Shown here piece after piece: positions 1 to 11,800 of a stretch of DNA of 64,000 nt. A program made the position numbers and the translations under genes. Under the pieces are notes generated by a model that saw nothing but the letters and a program-made list of their open reading frames with translations, had not been told where the DNA came from and ran no database searches. Source of the stretch: Blastocystis hominis (lineage: Eukaryota; Sar; Bigyra; Opalinata; Blastocystidae); assembly GCF_000151665.1 (NCBI RefSeq), contig NW_013171868.1:317501-381500 (forward strand), given 5' to 3'. Numbering within the stretch: the first letter of the stretch is position 1; every line of letters begins with the position of its first letter.

Positions 1-499
1 TTAGCAACGTCCATAGCTTCATTCTCACCACTCATACGCACAAACGCCTTCTTGAAACCCAGAGGAGAAATCACCGTATTCACCTTAGAGCACTTAACAT
101 TGTAAAGCTTGTTAATGGCCTGACGAATCTGTCTCTTGTTTGCACGAATATCCACAAAGAAAGTAAGAATATTCTCAGACTACAATATAAGTGCCTATAA
201 ACAGAAAACCTCAATCTTCTTCATAGAAGACTCGCTCACAGCTGGCTTCTTGATGATAGCATAAGCATCCATCTTATTCTCCTTGCTGATAGCGTGTCTC
301 TCATACTTGGGCTTACGAGCAAGTTTAAGAGTCTTGGGGCGGTAGAAACGAGTGGTAGTATGAATATGACCTCCGCTCTTCTTCTGAATGCGTTGGGTTT
401 TCTTGGCAGCGGCAGTGGCTAAACAATGGTAAGAATAATCAATTTAAAAAACAATCAATCGAACAAAGAAAATAAGTTACCTTTAGCAGTACCAACCAT
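1..499 (-). CDS. RPL23A: Ribosomal protein uL23 (L23a), 3' end outside window
   Basis: Large-subunit ribosomal protein uL23, which sits at the peptide exit tunnel. Exons are 481-499, 210-418 and 1-179, split by introns at 419-480 (62 nt, the longest I can define here) and 180-209 (30 nt). The joined product starts MVGTAKATAAAKKTQ, has a basic N-terminal extension, then YRPKTLKLARKPKY and the conserved core ending SGENEAMDVAN at the window edge. In eukaryotic L23a only a few residues follow that point, so the gene is nearly whole. The start ATG (497-499) is the only one that puts the basic extension in frame. The family call rests on the YRPKTLKLARKPKY and FVDIRANKRQIRQAI segments. Confidence 0.95.
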
Positions 500-828
500 G
501 TTCTAAACGAGTCCTTAAAAACTTCTAGTGAATGGAAAACAAGGAGTTTCATAATATGTTGTGGGGTAATTACGATTAGCTAGTAAAATTACTATTCTAG
601 TATTTATCCCCACCTCAATATTCCTATTTCACAATATTCTGTTAAATTTTAAAGTAGTGCGACTACAAAACTGGATAGTTTTATTGATCGTAGATAATAG
701 ACTCACAAGAGCGGAATGCCAAAGTTTTAGTGAAGTACTATACGCTCAGGGTACTTAATCTGTACTGTATTCGAGTAATCGTGTGAGGAACAAAGATTAA
801 AGCGTCTCATCAACTCAAAAGCGAATTA
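500..828. other. Intergenic, 329 bp
   Basis: AT-rich spacer between the start of the uL23 gene and the 3' end of the next minus-strand gene. No RNA gene, repeat or coding stretch recognised. It should hold the uL23 promoter, but no motif can be named. Confidence 0.5.
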
Positions 829-1464
829 TTATTCATCTTGTTTAGAGCACTGGTCGCATATCGATTTCTTATGGACTCGGTCACAGTTACAATCCGTAAT
901 TACACTGTGGCACCTTCGGCAGACATAGTCTCCAACTTGTTTAACGTTGAAATCATAGCGTTCAGTGTGACTCAAAAGCAGAAGATCAAAATAGTGAGGT
1001 TGCAGTTTGTCGGCATCGATATCATCTGTTTCCTTTGGTGTCTGATCGTCACGAATGATAAACATATCGAAATGACAATTTTTCAAGTAAAGCGATAAAA
1101 CTTCAAAAAGTGCCCCACAAAATGGGCACGAACCGCAACATCCAAAGTAAATCCTCTCACTTTCCATAAAGCCGCAATTCTCTACTATTATCTTATTGAA
1201 GAACGAACAATTGTTGTTGCTGCATCTCCCCTCCTTATTCAAGCCGTCCATCAGAACTCTGCCGACGTCATACACTAGCACATGCGAATCATTCGATAAG
1301 TTGGATATAGTATCAGCAGAGAGCTTAGAGTTGTCTTCATCACAAATTACAATAGATTCCTTTGGCAATTCTAGCTTCTTGCAAACAAATGACACAATAT
1401 CATCAAGCAAGAAGCATCCTTCAAAATCATAGGAAAATACTTTCAGATAATAGTGGAAAAACAT
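829..1464 (-). CDS. Hypothetical protein, ubiquitin-like N-terminus plus Cys-rich zinc-binding C-terminus
   Basis: Single-exon 211-residue protein, not recognised as a named family. Residues 1-70 read as a possible ubiquitin-like fold: strand, helix LDDIVSFVCKKLEL, then strand SHVLVYDVGR. After it come paired cysteines: CSNNNC, CCGSCPFC, CRRCHSVITDCNC and a final CDQC. The spacing suggests two or three zinc sites. No signal peptide or membrane segment. It lies between uL23 and the long secreted protein on the same strand. The Ubl reading is inference from hydrophobic pattern only; the cysteine pairs are seen directly. Confidence 0.6.
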   Translation of the reverse strand: MFFHYYLKVFSYDFEGCFLLDDIVSFVCKKLELPKESIVICDEDNSKLSADTISNLSNDSHVLVYDVGRVLMDGLNKEGRCSNNNCSFFNKIIVENCGFMESERIYFGCCGSCPFCGALFEVLSLYLKNCHFDMFIIRDDQTPKETDDIDADKLQPHYFDLLLLSHTERYDFNVKQVGDYVCRRCHSVITDCNCDRVHKKSICDQCSKQDE

Positions 1465-1558
1465 CTTTATGATCTTACAATAGGTAGGTTAATAAAATAA
1501 TGACGAAGCCTTCTCTCTAATCAAGGAATCACTATACAAAGATTCCTCTGGCATTTTC

Positions 1559-1566
1559 AACAAACA
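1559..1566 (-). terminator. TGTTTGTT 3'-end motif of the pseudoprotease gene
   Basis: The octamer lies 57 nt past the TAA stop. In Blastocystis this motif lies just downstream of the poly(A) site; use here is inferred from position. Confidence 0.6.
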
Positions 1567-1622
1567 GCACTATATTATGAACATTTATATCAATCAATAG
1601 CTTCCTCCCTGTTTCACGGTAT

Positions 1623-4600
1623 TTAAGCAAGAATCAGACTCCATTCAGCCATATCCAGCTGACCTCCATAATAGGTATCATCAATATTCACAACCGCACT
1701 GCACTGGAACATGTAGGCATTGTAGGCATTCACGTTGCTCAGGGTGAAGGTCAAGGACTGAGCGGCAGTAGACCACTCCACACTATCCTGGCTATCCAGC
1801 ATCACCCATTCGTCGCTTTCGTTCTTTCTACCAAAGATCTTCCACGTGTTGCAAGCCGCAGCCGTCGAATCGCCGTTGGTGAGCACATACTTGTTCATCG
1901 TGTTCGCATCGCCCTCGGGGAACGTGTAGGTCACTTCCACAGGGAAACTCGAGCTCGTCACAGCGGCTCGGTACTTGGTAGAAATCAAGTTATCGAACAG
2001 GTTCTGAATGGTGTAAGTAGTAGTACCCGCCATGTTCGAAGTAGCCTGGCCGCTTCCAACCAGCGATTGTTCATAGATCGTGAACTCCACAGAGCACTCG
2101 AAGTGCTCGGCCTGACCAATCTGACCCTCAGCAGCGTGCATTTCCACAGCGAATTCATACACACCATTCACAGCAGAATAAGCGTCCAGAGACAGGCGGA
2201 GAATGCGGTACACATTGCTCTCCTTCAGTTCGGTAGCCTGCGTCGTTGCAGTAATCTCTCCAGCGGGCAAGTTGAAGCGAGAAGCCTCGATTCCGTTCAC
2301 ATAGAACACAAAGCCACCGTTCGTCTTGACCTGGATGATCACAGATCGGAATCCAGCTCCAAACAACGTGTAGCTCTGACGGAAGTAACGCGTGATCGAA
2401 GAAATAGCCGGGTATTCCGAGGTCAAGCTCCAATTCACATTCTCCGTGGTCCAGCTCGTGCCCACCATGGCCTCCGAAGAGTATTTCCAAGCAGCTCCAG
2501 CCTCAATCACTTCAGGAAGAGCAAACACTGCAGACTCTTCAGCACCCACAACAACCTTCATGTACGATCCAAGCAAACTGCCGTAGAAAATACGAACCAT
2601 CGAATTCTCAGCCCAAACCTGTTCATTCGAATTCGTCATCACAATCGTGTAGAGACCGCGAGTGATGTACAGGTTCACCACACCAGCAGCACAAGTAGTC
2701 TGACTATAGATAGCATGGTCACGCGTAGCTCCCTCATAAATCGTAAAGCCTTCAGAATCCGACGAGTTACCACAAGAACGAATCAACATGATTTGGAACT
2801 GTTCTTGAGTATCATCAGTGGGAGCCATAGTCGTAGGGAATTCAGTGTAAGCCATACCAAAGTTGAAGACCGAGTTCGTTTGAAGGTATCCACTTTCCAT
2901 TACAAATTCCAGAGAAAGATCTCCGCTCTTCAAAATCAAAATAGAGCCCATAGACCATCCATTAAGGCCAGAATCACGCATCACCAAAGTGTGCTCAACA
3001 GGATTGACACACAAGTATCGAACCTCAGTTGTGCAAGAAGCCTGAGCAATAAGAGCATTTCCATTTGTATCCTTTCCTTCATAAATTTCAAATCCTTCTT
3101 CTTCACCAGAAGGTCCACAAGTACGACGGACTTCAAGCAAAAGCTGGTCTTCGCTGCATTCAGGGAAAAGAGTCGTGGGAGCAGCAGTAGTGGGAGCAGT
3201 AGTAGGAAGAGGTTCAGTAGGAGCCTCAGTAGGAGTCATATCAAAGGTATGATAAGCATATGAACCTCCAGCCGTCAAAGTGTAAGTCATAGACATGTAA
3301 CCACTCTTCAAAGTAACATGCGAATTACCATTCCATCCATCATAGCCAGAATCACGCAGCTCAATCGTGTGAGCAACACGGCTGATGCACACATAATGAG
3401 TTCCAGCAGTGCATACAGACTCACTGTACAGAGGAGTACCAGTGAACGGACGATCTGTTCCCTGATAAATATCGACTCGTTCTTCTTCAGGATAAGTACC
3501 ACACACACGAACAATTTCGAGCAATAGCTTGTCCTCTCCGCACTCAGGAATCGGTTCAGTAGGAGCAGCAGTCGTGGGAGCAGCAGTAGTGGGAGGCAAA
3601 GTCGTAGGAGCCTCGGTAGGAGGAAGAGTAGTAGGAGCAGTAGTAGGAAGAGGTTCAGTAGGAGCCTCAGTAGGAGTCATATCGAAAGTGTAATAAGCAT
3701 ATGAACCTCCAGCCGTCAAAGTGTAAGTCATAGACATGTAACCACTCTTCAAAGTAACATGCGAATTACCATTCCATCCATCATAGCCAGAATCACGCAG
3801 CTCAATCGTGTGAGCAACACGGCTGATGCACACATAATGAGTTCCAGCAGTGCATACAGACTCACTGTACAGAGGAGTACCAGTGAACGGACGGTCTGTT
3901 CCCTGATAAATATCGACTCGTTCTTCTTCAGGATAAGTACCACACACACGAACAATTTCGAGCAATAGCTTGTCCTCTCCGCACTCAGGAATCGGTTCAG
4001 TAGGAGGAAGAGTAGTGGGAGCCTCAGTGGGAGGAAGAGTAGTAGGAGGCAAAGTCGTAGGAGCCTCGGTAGGAGGAAGAGTAGTGGGAGCCTCAGTAGG
4101 AGGCAAAGTCGTAGGAGGATCAGTAGTGGGAGCCTCAGTAGGAGGAAAAGTCGTAGGAGGAAGAGTAGTGGGAGCCTCAGTGGGAGGAAGAGTAGTAGGA
4201 GCAGGAGTGGTAGGAGGCAAAGTCGTAGGAGCAGTAGTAGTAGGAGCAGTAGTAGGAGCCTCAGTAGGAAGAGGTTCAGTAGGAGCCCCAGAAGGAGTCA
4301 GATTGAATGTATAAGTAACAGAACTTCCAGTGTCCAAAGTGTAAGAAAGAGACATACCTCCACTCTTCAACACAATAGACGAGCTAACATCCCAACCATC
4401 GCGAGCGCTATCCGTCAACACAATCGTATGCTGCATAGGTCTCATGCAGAAATAGAAGGTACCAGCAGTACAAGTAGTTTCCTGATAAACGGGATTACCA
4501 GATAAAATAGTTCCTTCATAAATGCTGACCGATTCTTCAGATCCAAACTTTCCACAAGTACGGGTAACCGTAACCGCGAACTGTCTCTCGCCACATTCAA

Positions 4601-7144
4601 TAGGAGGCAAAGTGGTAGGACCCTCAGTAGGAGGTAAAGTCGTGGGAGCAGGAGTGGGAGGCAAAGTCGTGGGAGCAGGAGTGGTAGGAGCCTCAGTAGG
4701 AGGCAAAGTAGTAGGAGGAAGAGTGGTAGGAGCCTCAGTAGGAGGAAGAGTAGTAGGAGCCTCAGTGGGAGGCAAAGTAGTAGGAGGAAGAGTAGTGGGA
4801 GCCTCAGTAGGAGGAAGAGTAGTAGGAGCCTCAGTAGGAGGAAGAGTAGTGGGAGCCTCAGTGGGAGGCAAAGTAGTAGGAGGAAGAGTAGTAGGAGCCT
4901 CAGTAGGAGGAAGAGTAGTAGGAGCCTCAGTAGGAGGAAGAGTAGTAGGAGCCTCAGTGGGAGGAAGAGTAGTAGGAGCCTCAGTAGGAAGAGGTTCAGT
5001 AGGAGCCCCAGAAGGAGTCAGATTGAATGTATAAGTAACAGAACTTCCAGTGTCCAAAGTGTAAGAAAGAGACATACCTCCACTCTTCAACACAATAGAC
5101 GAGCTAACATCCCAACCATCGCGAGCGCTATCCGTCAACACAATCGTATGCTGCATAGGTCTCATGCAGAAATAGAAGGTACCAGCAGTACAAGTAGTTT
5201 CCTGATAAACGGGATTACCAGATAAAATAGTTCCTTCATAAATGCTGACCGATTCTTCAGATCCAAACTTTCCACAAGTACGGGTAACCGTAACCGCGAA
5301 CTGTCTCTCGCCACATTCAATAGGAGGCAAAGTGGTAGGACCCTCAGTAGGAGGTAAAGTCGTGGGAGCAGGAGTGGTAGGAGCCTCAGTAGGAGGAAGA
5401 GTAGTGGGAGGCAAAGTAGTGGGAGCCTCGGTAGGAGGAAGAGTAGTAGGAGCCTCAGTAGGAGGAAGAGTAGTGGGAGGCAAAGTCGTAGGAGCCTCAG
5501 TAGGAGGAAGAGTAGTAGGAGGCAAAGTGGTAGGAGCCTCAGTAGGAGGCAAAGTAGTAGGAGGAAGAGTAGTAGGAGCAGGAGTAGTAGGAATAATAGT
5601 GGGAGGAACGGTGGGAGGCTCAGGAGTGGGAAGGATAGCAGTTACAATAGGACGGATAGCAAATCCAGCAATACCAGCAATGTTCGCATCCGACGTAGTT
5701 TCACGGATAGGAAGACGATACACGAACGAGTCGCAAGCACGCAGTCTCGACTCAACAGCAAAATAGGGCCACTCAGCATAGTCGGCAACTCCTTCCACAG
5801 CATACTGCATATACTCCACGACTACACCATACACAGAAGGTCTCCAGTAAGCATTGGTGAAGAAAGGACCTTCAGCACGATCATTGCGATAGTACTGGAA
5901 GTACTCAGGGTCCAGGCCTAAAGAAACGGCTGTAGGACCCTTCATCATCAAATCAAAAAGTCCAAGTTTGTTGTACACATGAGGCTTCTCGTAACCAGCA
6001 ATGAAATACTTTTTATCCTCGTCAAAAATTTGACATTGCGAAGCTTCAACATTAGTGTGAGGATAATAACGACGGTAGGCAATTCCGTTATCAAATACAT
6101 AATCGAAACCCCAAATAATAGGCATACCACTGCAAACACTACCCTCAATACCGTGATCCTTTCCAACACAATCAATCAACTCCTGAGCAGAAAGAGCAAC
6201 TTCCACAATCTGATCATATGTATCCAAATACAACTTCTTAATGGCATACTCAATAGAGTTGGTAACAGCAAAGGCCCAAGACACCGAGCAGTTCTGGGGT
6301 TTGCAAATGGTCGCACGGAGAGTGTTTTCAGCTCCGCTGTCAAGCACATCATCACAAGGATCAGAAGAGGGCATCAGATATCTCCAGTTAGAATTGTTAA
6401 GCACAGGGGTAGTCGATGGTACAGGATTCTTCACTCCAGAATAACGCTGAGTAGTGACAGTCAGCTCCTCGAATTCTTCAGGGTGCCAATCAGCATAGAA
6501 AGTAAACTCCATCTTGTACTTATCACGAAGATTCCACTCGTGAATCTTCTCACAAGACTCAATGAAGTACTCCAAACGCTTCTGGAATTCAACAGTAGTA
6601 ACATCACGCGAAGTACACTTCTGACTCTCAGGCCAATGATTTAAATAGTTGAGATATCCAGCCTGATCACAAGTAAAGTCAGACGATTCATCTGTCCCAT
6701 CTTGGGGATAAGCACTCTGTCCATTAATTGGGGTGTTCTTATCAAAATCTGGCATGGGAATAGAGGAAGCTCCGTTATCTAAGCTTACGACCTCACCATA
6801 AGGAGCATTCCTTAAGTCCACGATTTTATTATTATTCTGACCATGAACAATAAGCACTTCTGCTGGGCCCTTACAACTAACATAGTAATGACCGGGAATT
6901 AGACAGTAAGCAGCAGAGTCAGTAAGGTCCTTAATAAGAACAAGACCGTTGGTCTTCTTGGATGCATCAGAAAGACTTACTTCACAACTGTCAGAGCCAA
7001 AAGTCTTCGTAAATACCGCTAACATAAATCCATTCTTACAGACATCACCTAGATTACACAAAAAACTAAAGAACAACTTGGATAGTATATTTCACTAGAA
7101 ACCAATTGAAGCACGAATAACAAACCCAATAACACACAATTCAT
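1623..7144 (-). CDS. Secreted papain-like pseudoprotease with mucin-like tracts and six beta-sandwich repeats
   Basis: About 1,830 residues from two exons (7078-7144 and 1623-7048; intron 7049-7077, 29 nt). Exon 1 encodes a signal peptide (MNCVLLGLLFVLQLVSS). Residues about 150-235 resemble an I29 prodomain (ADWHPEEFEEL). A C1A papain-like domain follows, but the nucleophile position is Ser: NCSVSWAF replaces CGSCWAF (near residue 279). The His region reads MQYAVEGVADY and no NSW motif is seen, so cysteine-protease activity is unlikely. From about residue 480 come Thr/Pro tracts (TTLPPTEAP units) between six copies of a roughly 90-residue domain with CG, IYEG, TC and DSxxDGW landmarks. The C-terminus has a VNGIE-type beta-sandwich and a discoidin-like module. 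Probably a surface or secreted glycoprotein; the function is not known. Confidence 0.85.
4001..5600 (-). repeat. Coding Thr/Pro minisatellite in the pseudoprotease
   Basis: Three blocks (about 4001-4260, 4605-4985 and 5325-5600) made of 12- to 27-bp units encoding TTLPP, TEAP and TTPAP variants. They separate the folded repeats and would form extended, O-glycosylatable stalks. On the plus strand the same units read as Gly/Val-rich frames, which I take as shadows. Confidence 0.9.
4256..5377. repeat. Near-perfect 720-bp tandem duplication within the coding sequence
   Basis: Positions about 4256-4657 and 4976-5377 appear identical, 720 bp apart. Each copy holds one folded domain plus the edge of a Thr/Pro tract. 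A second pair of near-identical copies, 441 bp apart, lies at about 3225-3540 and 3666-3981, differing at a handful of sites. The unit has been amplified recently or kept alike by gene conversion. Confidence 0.9.
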
Positions 7145-8895
7145 TATTCTCCGGACTAAATACTGAAGAGCGTTTAGAACGCTACTTGTAAATTAAAATC
7201 TAAGCATTATGATTGGTAGTTATCAAATATTACCATTTGTTAATTATTTATAAGGTATCGTGCTTCGTTTTATAGGAAACTTATCTTTGATGCGGCTTTT
7301 CTACGTGATAGGAGACTTTCCCTTCGTGCTTATTATAAACTCTACCTTGTCTTACGAACGGAAGGCTCCATTGTGAAGATCCTACCAAGGGTAGAACAGC
7401 CATTATGCAACAGTACGTAATGATTGTTTCGTTATGTGATACACCAAATTGGTGGGCAAAAACCGCAGAGAAGAGAAAGCGGACCATTCATGATTGTAAT
7501 AAGTGGTAGGCTGTCTTGGATCCCGTATGCTCAAACAAAACTATATACATGTTGTTTGCTGAGTGGGAGTCTACTTTAAGAAAATCGATGTCCAAAACGA
7601 GTCAGTCTTGTTACAATTAGACACGGAAAACAATCACATATCAAAATAGTAGTATGCATTTCATAACAAGAATGGCGTGGAAATATAATACAAAGGGATT
7701 TTTTTATACAGTTGTTTCTCTCATGTCATTAGCAGTAATTATGGTATGAAATGGGTGATGTCGAAGTTAAAAACGAGGAGAATTACATATTGGTACAACC
7801 CAAACCAAATTCGTGTTGCTTCATCGAAGGTCTAAGAACAGGGTTCGAATCCTACCGAATTTCTTTATTACTTTAACTATTGAAGTTGTGATGATTTCAC
7901 AATACTGTATAAATTCCAGAGAATGATCGAATTCTATTGTCAACAAAAGATAACACACTATTCACTTGTTCGCCCATAAATTATTTGTTAGGAGGCTAAA
8001 AAGAAAGTGCCGATATCATTATTGTGACGATTTCATTCATAGCATAGTATCTATTTTACTTCAAATTTATCAACTATCTATGCTATGTACATAGGCTAGA
8101 GTAGAAATTTTATATGAATTGTAACACTAGGCACTATTTGGAGAGAGCCAAGCGTAATAACGCCTGTTTCTGCGAATATCCATTTGAAATTGCCTATTCT
8201 ATTATTAAAAAATAAAATGAAATTCCTCAAAATAGGCAACGGCAGTAAAAAGATGAAAAACCATAAACGAAAACGATAGCAGAGGTCAGATTTCTGTGTT
8301 TTCAAGTACTACGCCATAGATTATTCATCTACATCTATTCTCCAAGACGTAGATGAGTAAAGACAATTCTGTGTCAAATTAGGATGAACACTGAATATTT
8401 TAGACAAACAGTTGTGAAATTGAATTCGAATAATTAAAATAATAATAATAATAATAATAATAACTATTATTAAAATGAATAGTGCTGAATTCAAAATATT
8501 ACCCGCGGGAATCTCTTGGTGAGCAACTATCAGTATTTGTTTTTTACAAGAGTAATTTCCCATATTTGAGATGTCTAGTTTGATCGAGGGTAATGCTGGT
8601 ATGGCATCTTTACAAAGTGGATCTTAAATCGAGTGTTTAATACTAGATACTCTTGATAGTTGCATTTATGGCATCAAAGTGTTTACCAAAAAGAAATCCT
8701 ATTTTGAGGGTGTAAAACGAAAGGAAAAACGAGTATGAAAAGGAATGGATGATTTGAGTCGTAGATATTGTTGGTAAACAAATTTCTCGGAATTATTCTT
8801 AATAATATAAAAAAATACCCTGAAGCGCGAGATTGTAGTGATTCTTTCTATTTCCGAGAGTAGTGGTATTTGAAGAGCTGTATATTATTACGCTT
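7145..8895. other. AT-rich intergenic region, 1.75 kb
   Basis: Between divergent starts of the pseudoprotease and the PH/helical-repeat gene. No confident gene. It holds a short (AAT)n tract near 8436-8463 and a T-arm-like stretch at 7809-7864 whose flanks pair but which lacks a D-arm (see rejected). Short reading frames here look random. Confidence 0.5.
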
Positions 8896-11800
8896 ATGGA
8901 TCTCGTCCTGAAAAGGAAGGATTTTTCTACCGAAACAGTTCAAATGGTATTTTGTCATTCCGTTCTTTTATTGGTTAGGTCTTCCAAATATTTTCAATTT
9001 GCTGCTCCGATTATCAGATGCTATCGCGTTACATTCAGTGGTGTAAGAACTTACATAAAACGACCTCCATTTGGATGGACCAAACCTTTTCGGCTGTCTT
9101 CCAGTGTTGTTCGGATGAGGATCTACAAATAAGTGCATACACCGCTCTTTACTACATGCTTTATGAGTAGGGGTTGGTGTACTCTTTAAAAACACAGCGT
9201 GGAATGCTTTAAGCAATTTCGAGCTGAAGGGTGTCTACCCGAATTAATCCTGAAGGTTCACAATGACCACTTAGGCCAATATCTCATTTCTCCAACACAA
9301 ATCATGAAGAAACTAATTTTAGAAGGCGGAACCGAAGTATTACAATATTGCTCTCGAGACGAGATTATGATGATGCTAAACTGCTCTCATGTGACAACGC
9401 AAATCTTAGCACTGATCGTAATGACAGAGATTATGGAATGCTCCTCGCTGCCTCTTTTTAATTACATCAAATACCGAAATGACGTTAGCGTCACAAAGTG
9501 CCATCTACGCATTAACAATGATCCTATGAAACCCTATAGTGTGGTATTCGTAAGGAAAGATTATTTTGTTGTTTATCCGCACGAAGATGATGTTATTTGT
9601 GAGGTTCCGGTTTATAAGATCGGCCTTACAAACTGCTTTCTCTATCTGGAGGCGGCAAGCAATGCCCTTTCCTTTATGCTTCCAGGTGCCTGTCCTGTCA
9701 CACTACAGTTTGAAAAGTAGTGGAGAACAGCAAGGAAATGATGTGTAGCCAAGAGGAATTTAAATTGTGGAGCTCTCGGTTCCAGGATATGCCCTCTTAT
9801 AATAGTAGTGCGTATCCATACATTCACTCAAGAAGCAATTTTCGTATGCCTACGGATTGAGAACTAAGGATTAGCGCCTTATTTTAACCTCCGTTACCAG
9901 TTAACGCCTGAGAATCAATGGAGTCCTGGGATTGAGGAGCTCCAGACCATTCAATGGATGGTCAGTGAGGGTGTTAGCATTGCCGAAATGTATCCCTATG
10001 TATGCCATATTATTTTTTTGGCAACCATGACGCCGGAAGGCAGGGAGTACTTGGTGCGGCTGAACTATCTGACCCTGATTAATTCCCTATTATCACAGAT
10101 TAACGAGGAGTATATTAAGGAATGCCAAAGCACTGTTAGCTATGGTACGTCTATCTAGCATTGAATTTATCCTCTAGAGTATTTTTCAAAGCTGGAAGCA
10201 TCGGAAATCGTTTCTCGCGTCCAAACAGATTTGATTGGAGCGCTTTTTAATGTACTCGATGGAAAGAAATCCATTCACCTGTAGTTATGTGCTGAACCCG
10301 ACATGGTGATTCGTCTTGATGCTTCCTTAATCATCGGCTTCTTGCCGTCGTTCTTGGGATCCAAGTATTGTCAAAACAGTCAAATGCATATTCTCGCGAT
10401 TCTGTATTTGTCGGGTGTGATGATAAAGGCATTAGAGATTACTTGCTTGCCTCCCTATCCGTAGAAAGAGATATGAGTGTCGTGCAGCAGGTGGTGGACA
10501 GCTTCGGCTCGATAATATCGGTAACATCACTTCCTTACACCAACCGCACTTTCTTCCAGCAAATGTATCTCATCTATCGCATCGTGAACGAGCTGGCTCG
10601 CTTTGGAGAGGAAATTCTGTCGCAGTTGACAAAGAAAGGATGTAATGTTGCATACGAGAGATCTGACGATTAGTCCTCAGGTTTATTTTAAGGAATTGTA
10701 GAAACAAAGAAATGGGTGGGCAAATCGCGCTTTACAGCCAGCACTATCTCGACTCGATTTATGGAAGCAGGAATGCTCCTCTTTCCACTTTGGATCTGAA
10801 TAACTTATTCGAAATCGCGTATACCCCTGCATCGTACGCAGTGGTTCGTGCCCTGATTGAGATTAATAACATGCTCCCCTCTCTGATAAAGACTGTCAGA
10901 GACTTAGCAATGAACCCTCTGACAATGCAGCGCGCTGTCGCTTCGGTGCAGCTTTCCTATCGGCAATCTCTCAAGTCGATCTCCTTTGTGCATACGCCCG
11001 TGGATGATAAGGAGAAAGACAAGGCGGTCTTTGAAGACGATTTTTTGAATCATTCTATTATTTACGGGTTCAATAAGCAGCAAGACATTGACTATGCTCT
11101 CCAGTGCGCTCGCGAGTCGGAAGTGCTGAAGAAGCCCATTACGTCCATCAAGCGAATCAACACTGGGCAATCCTCTATGCGCAGTTCCTCGCAAAGTATA
11201 GATTTAGAAGAAAAGGACAAGATGGATACCTTTAAATATCTCGCGGAATCAGTGGCCTATCTCCGAGGTTTATTGAGTAACGCCAAAAGAGACACGTTTG
11301 GCAAGCAGAGCAGTAATGTGGTGAAGCTTCTGGGACGTATCATCACTTACTACTGCTTCTCTCCTCATCTTGCTACGCTGCTTCTAGACAAACGTATGCG
11401 TTGGGCTACCTCATTTCCTTTTAGGCATCATCACCGAGATCTTCGTGATTCTCAGAGACAGCAAGAATTTCGATTCAGACGCGATCTTCTCTCTTGGTTG
11501 TGCCCTCCTCAGCTTCTTCCAACATTATCAGGGAGACATCGTCTTGTTTTCCAGTGGCGTTCAATGTAGAGCAACATTTGGTATCTCGGTAGCACGCAGA
11601 AGAAGCCGGTGGTTCTCATTATTCTGCTCGCGACGCTTCAAAAGTCTTACGACAGCGAAACGAAGGCTTTGTTTGTGCTCATTCTAGCGACAATGTTGCG
11701 GTGCTTCCCTCTACAAGAGCAGTTCCTGAAATACAAGGGAATCTTCATTGTGTACTCTGTGTTCCAGAAGGATTTGCCGCTCAGCGTGATGGCTACCTCG

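Noticed and set aside
3970-5766. Gly/Val-rich plus-strand frames (GRVVGASVGG)
   Set aside because: Antisense of the Thr/Pro minisatellite of the pseudoprotease.
7809-7864. tRNA-like stretch with GGTTCGAATCC and pairing ends AAATTCG/CGAATTT
   Set aside because: Only about 56 nt, no D-arm, and the T-stem has mismatches. Probably chance or a remnant.
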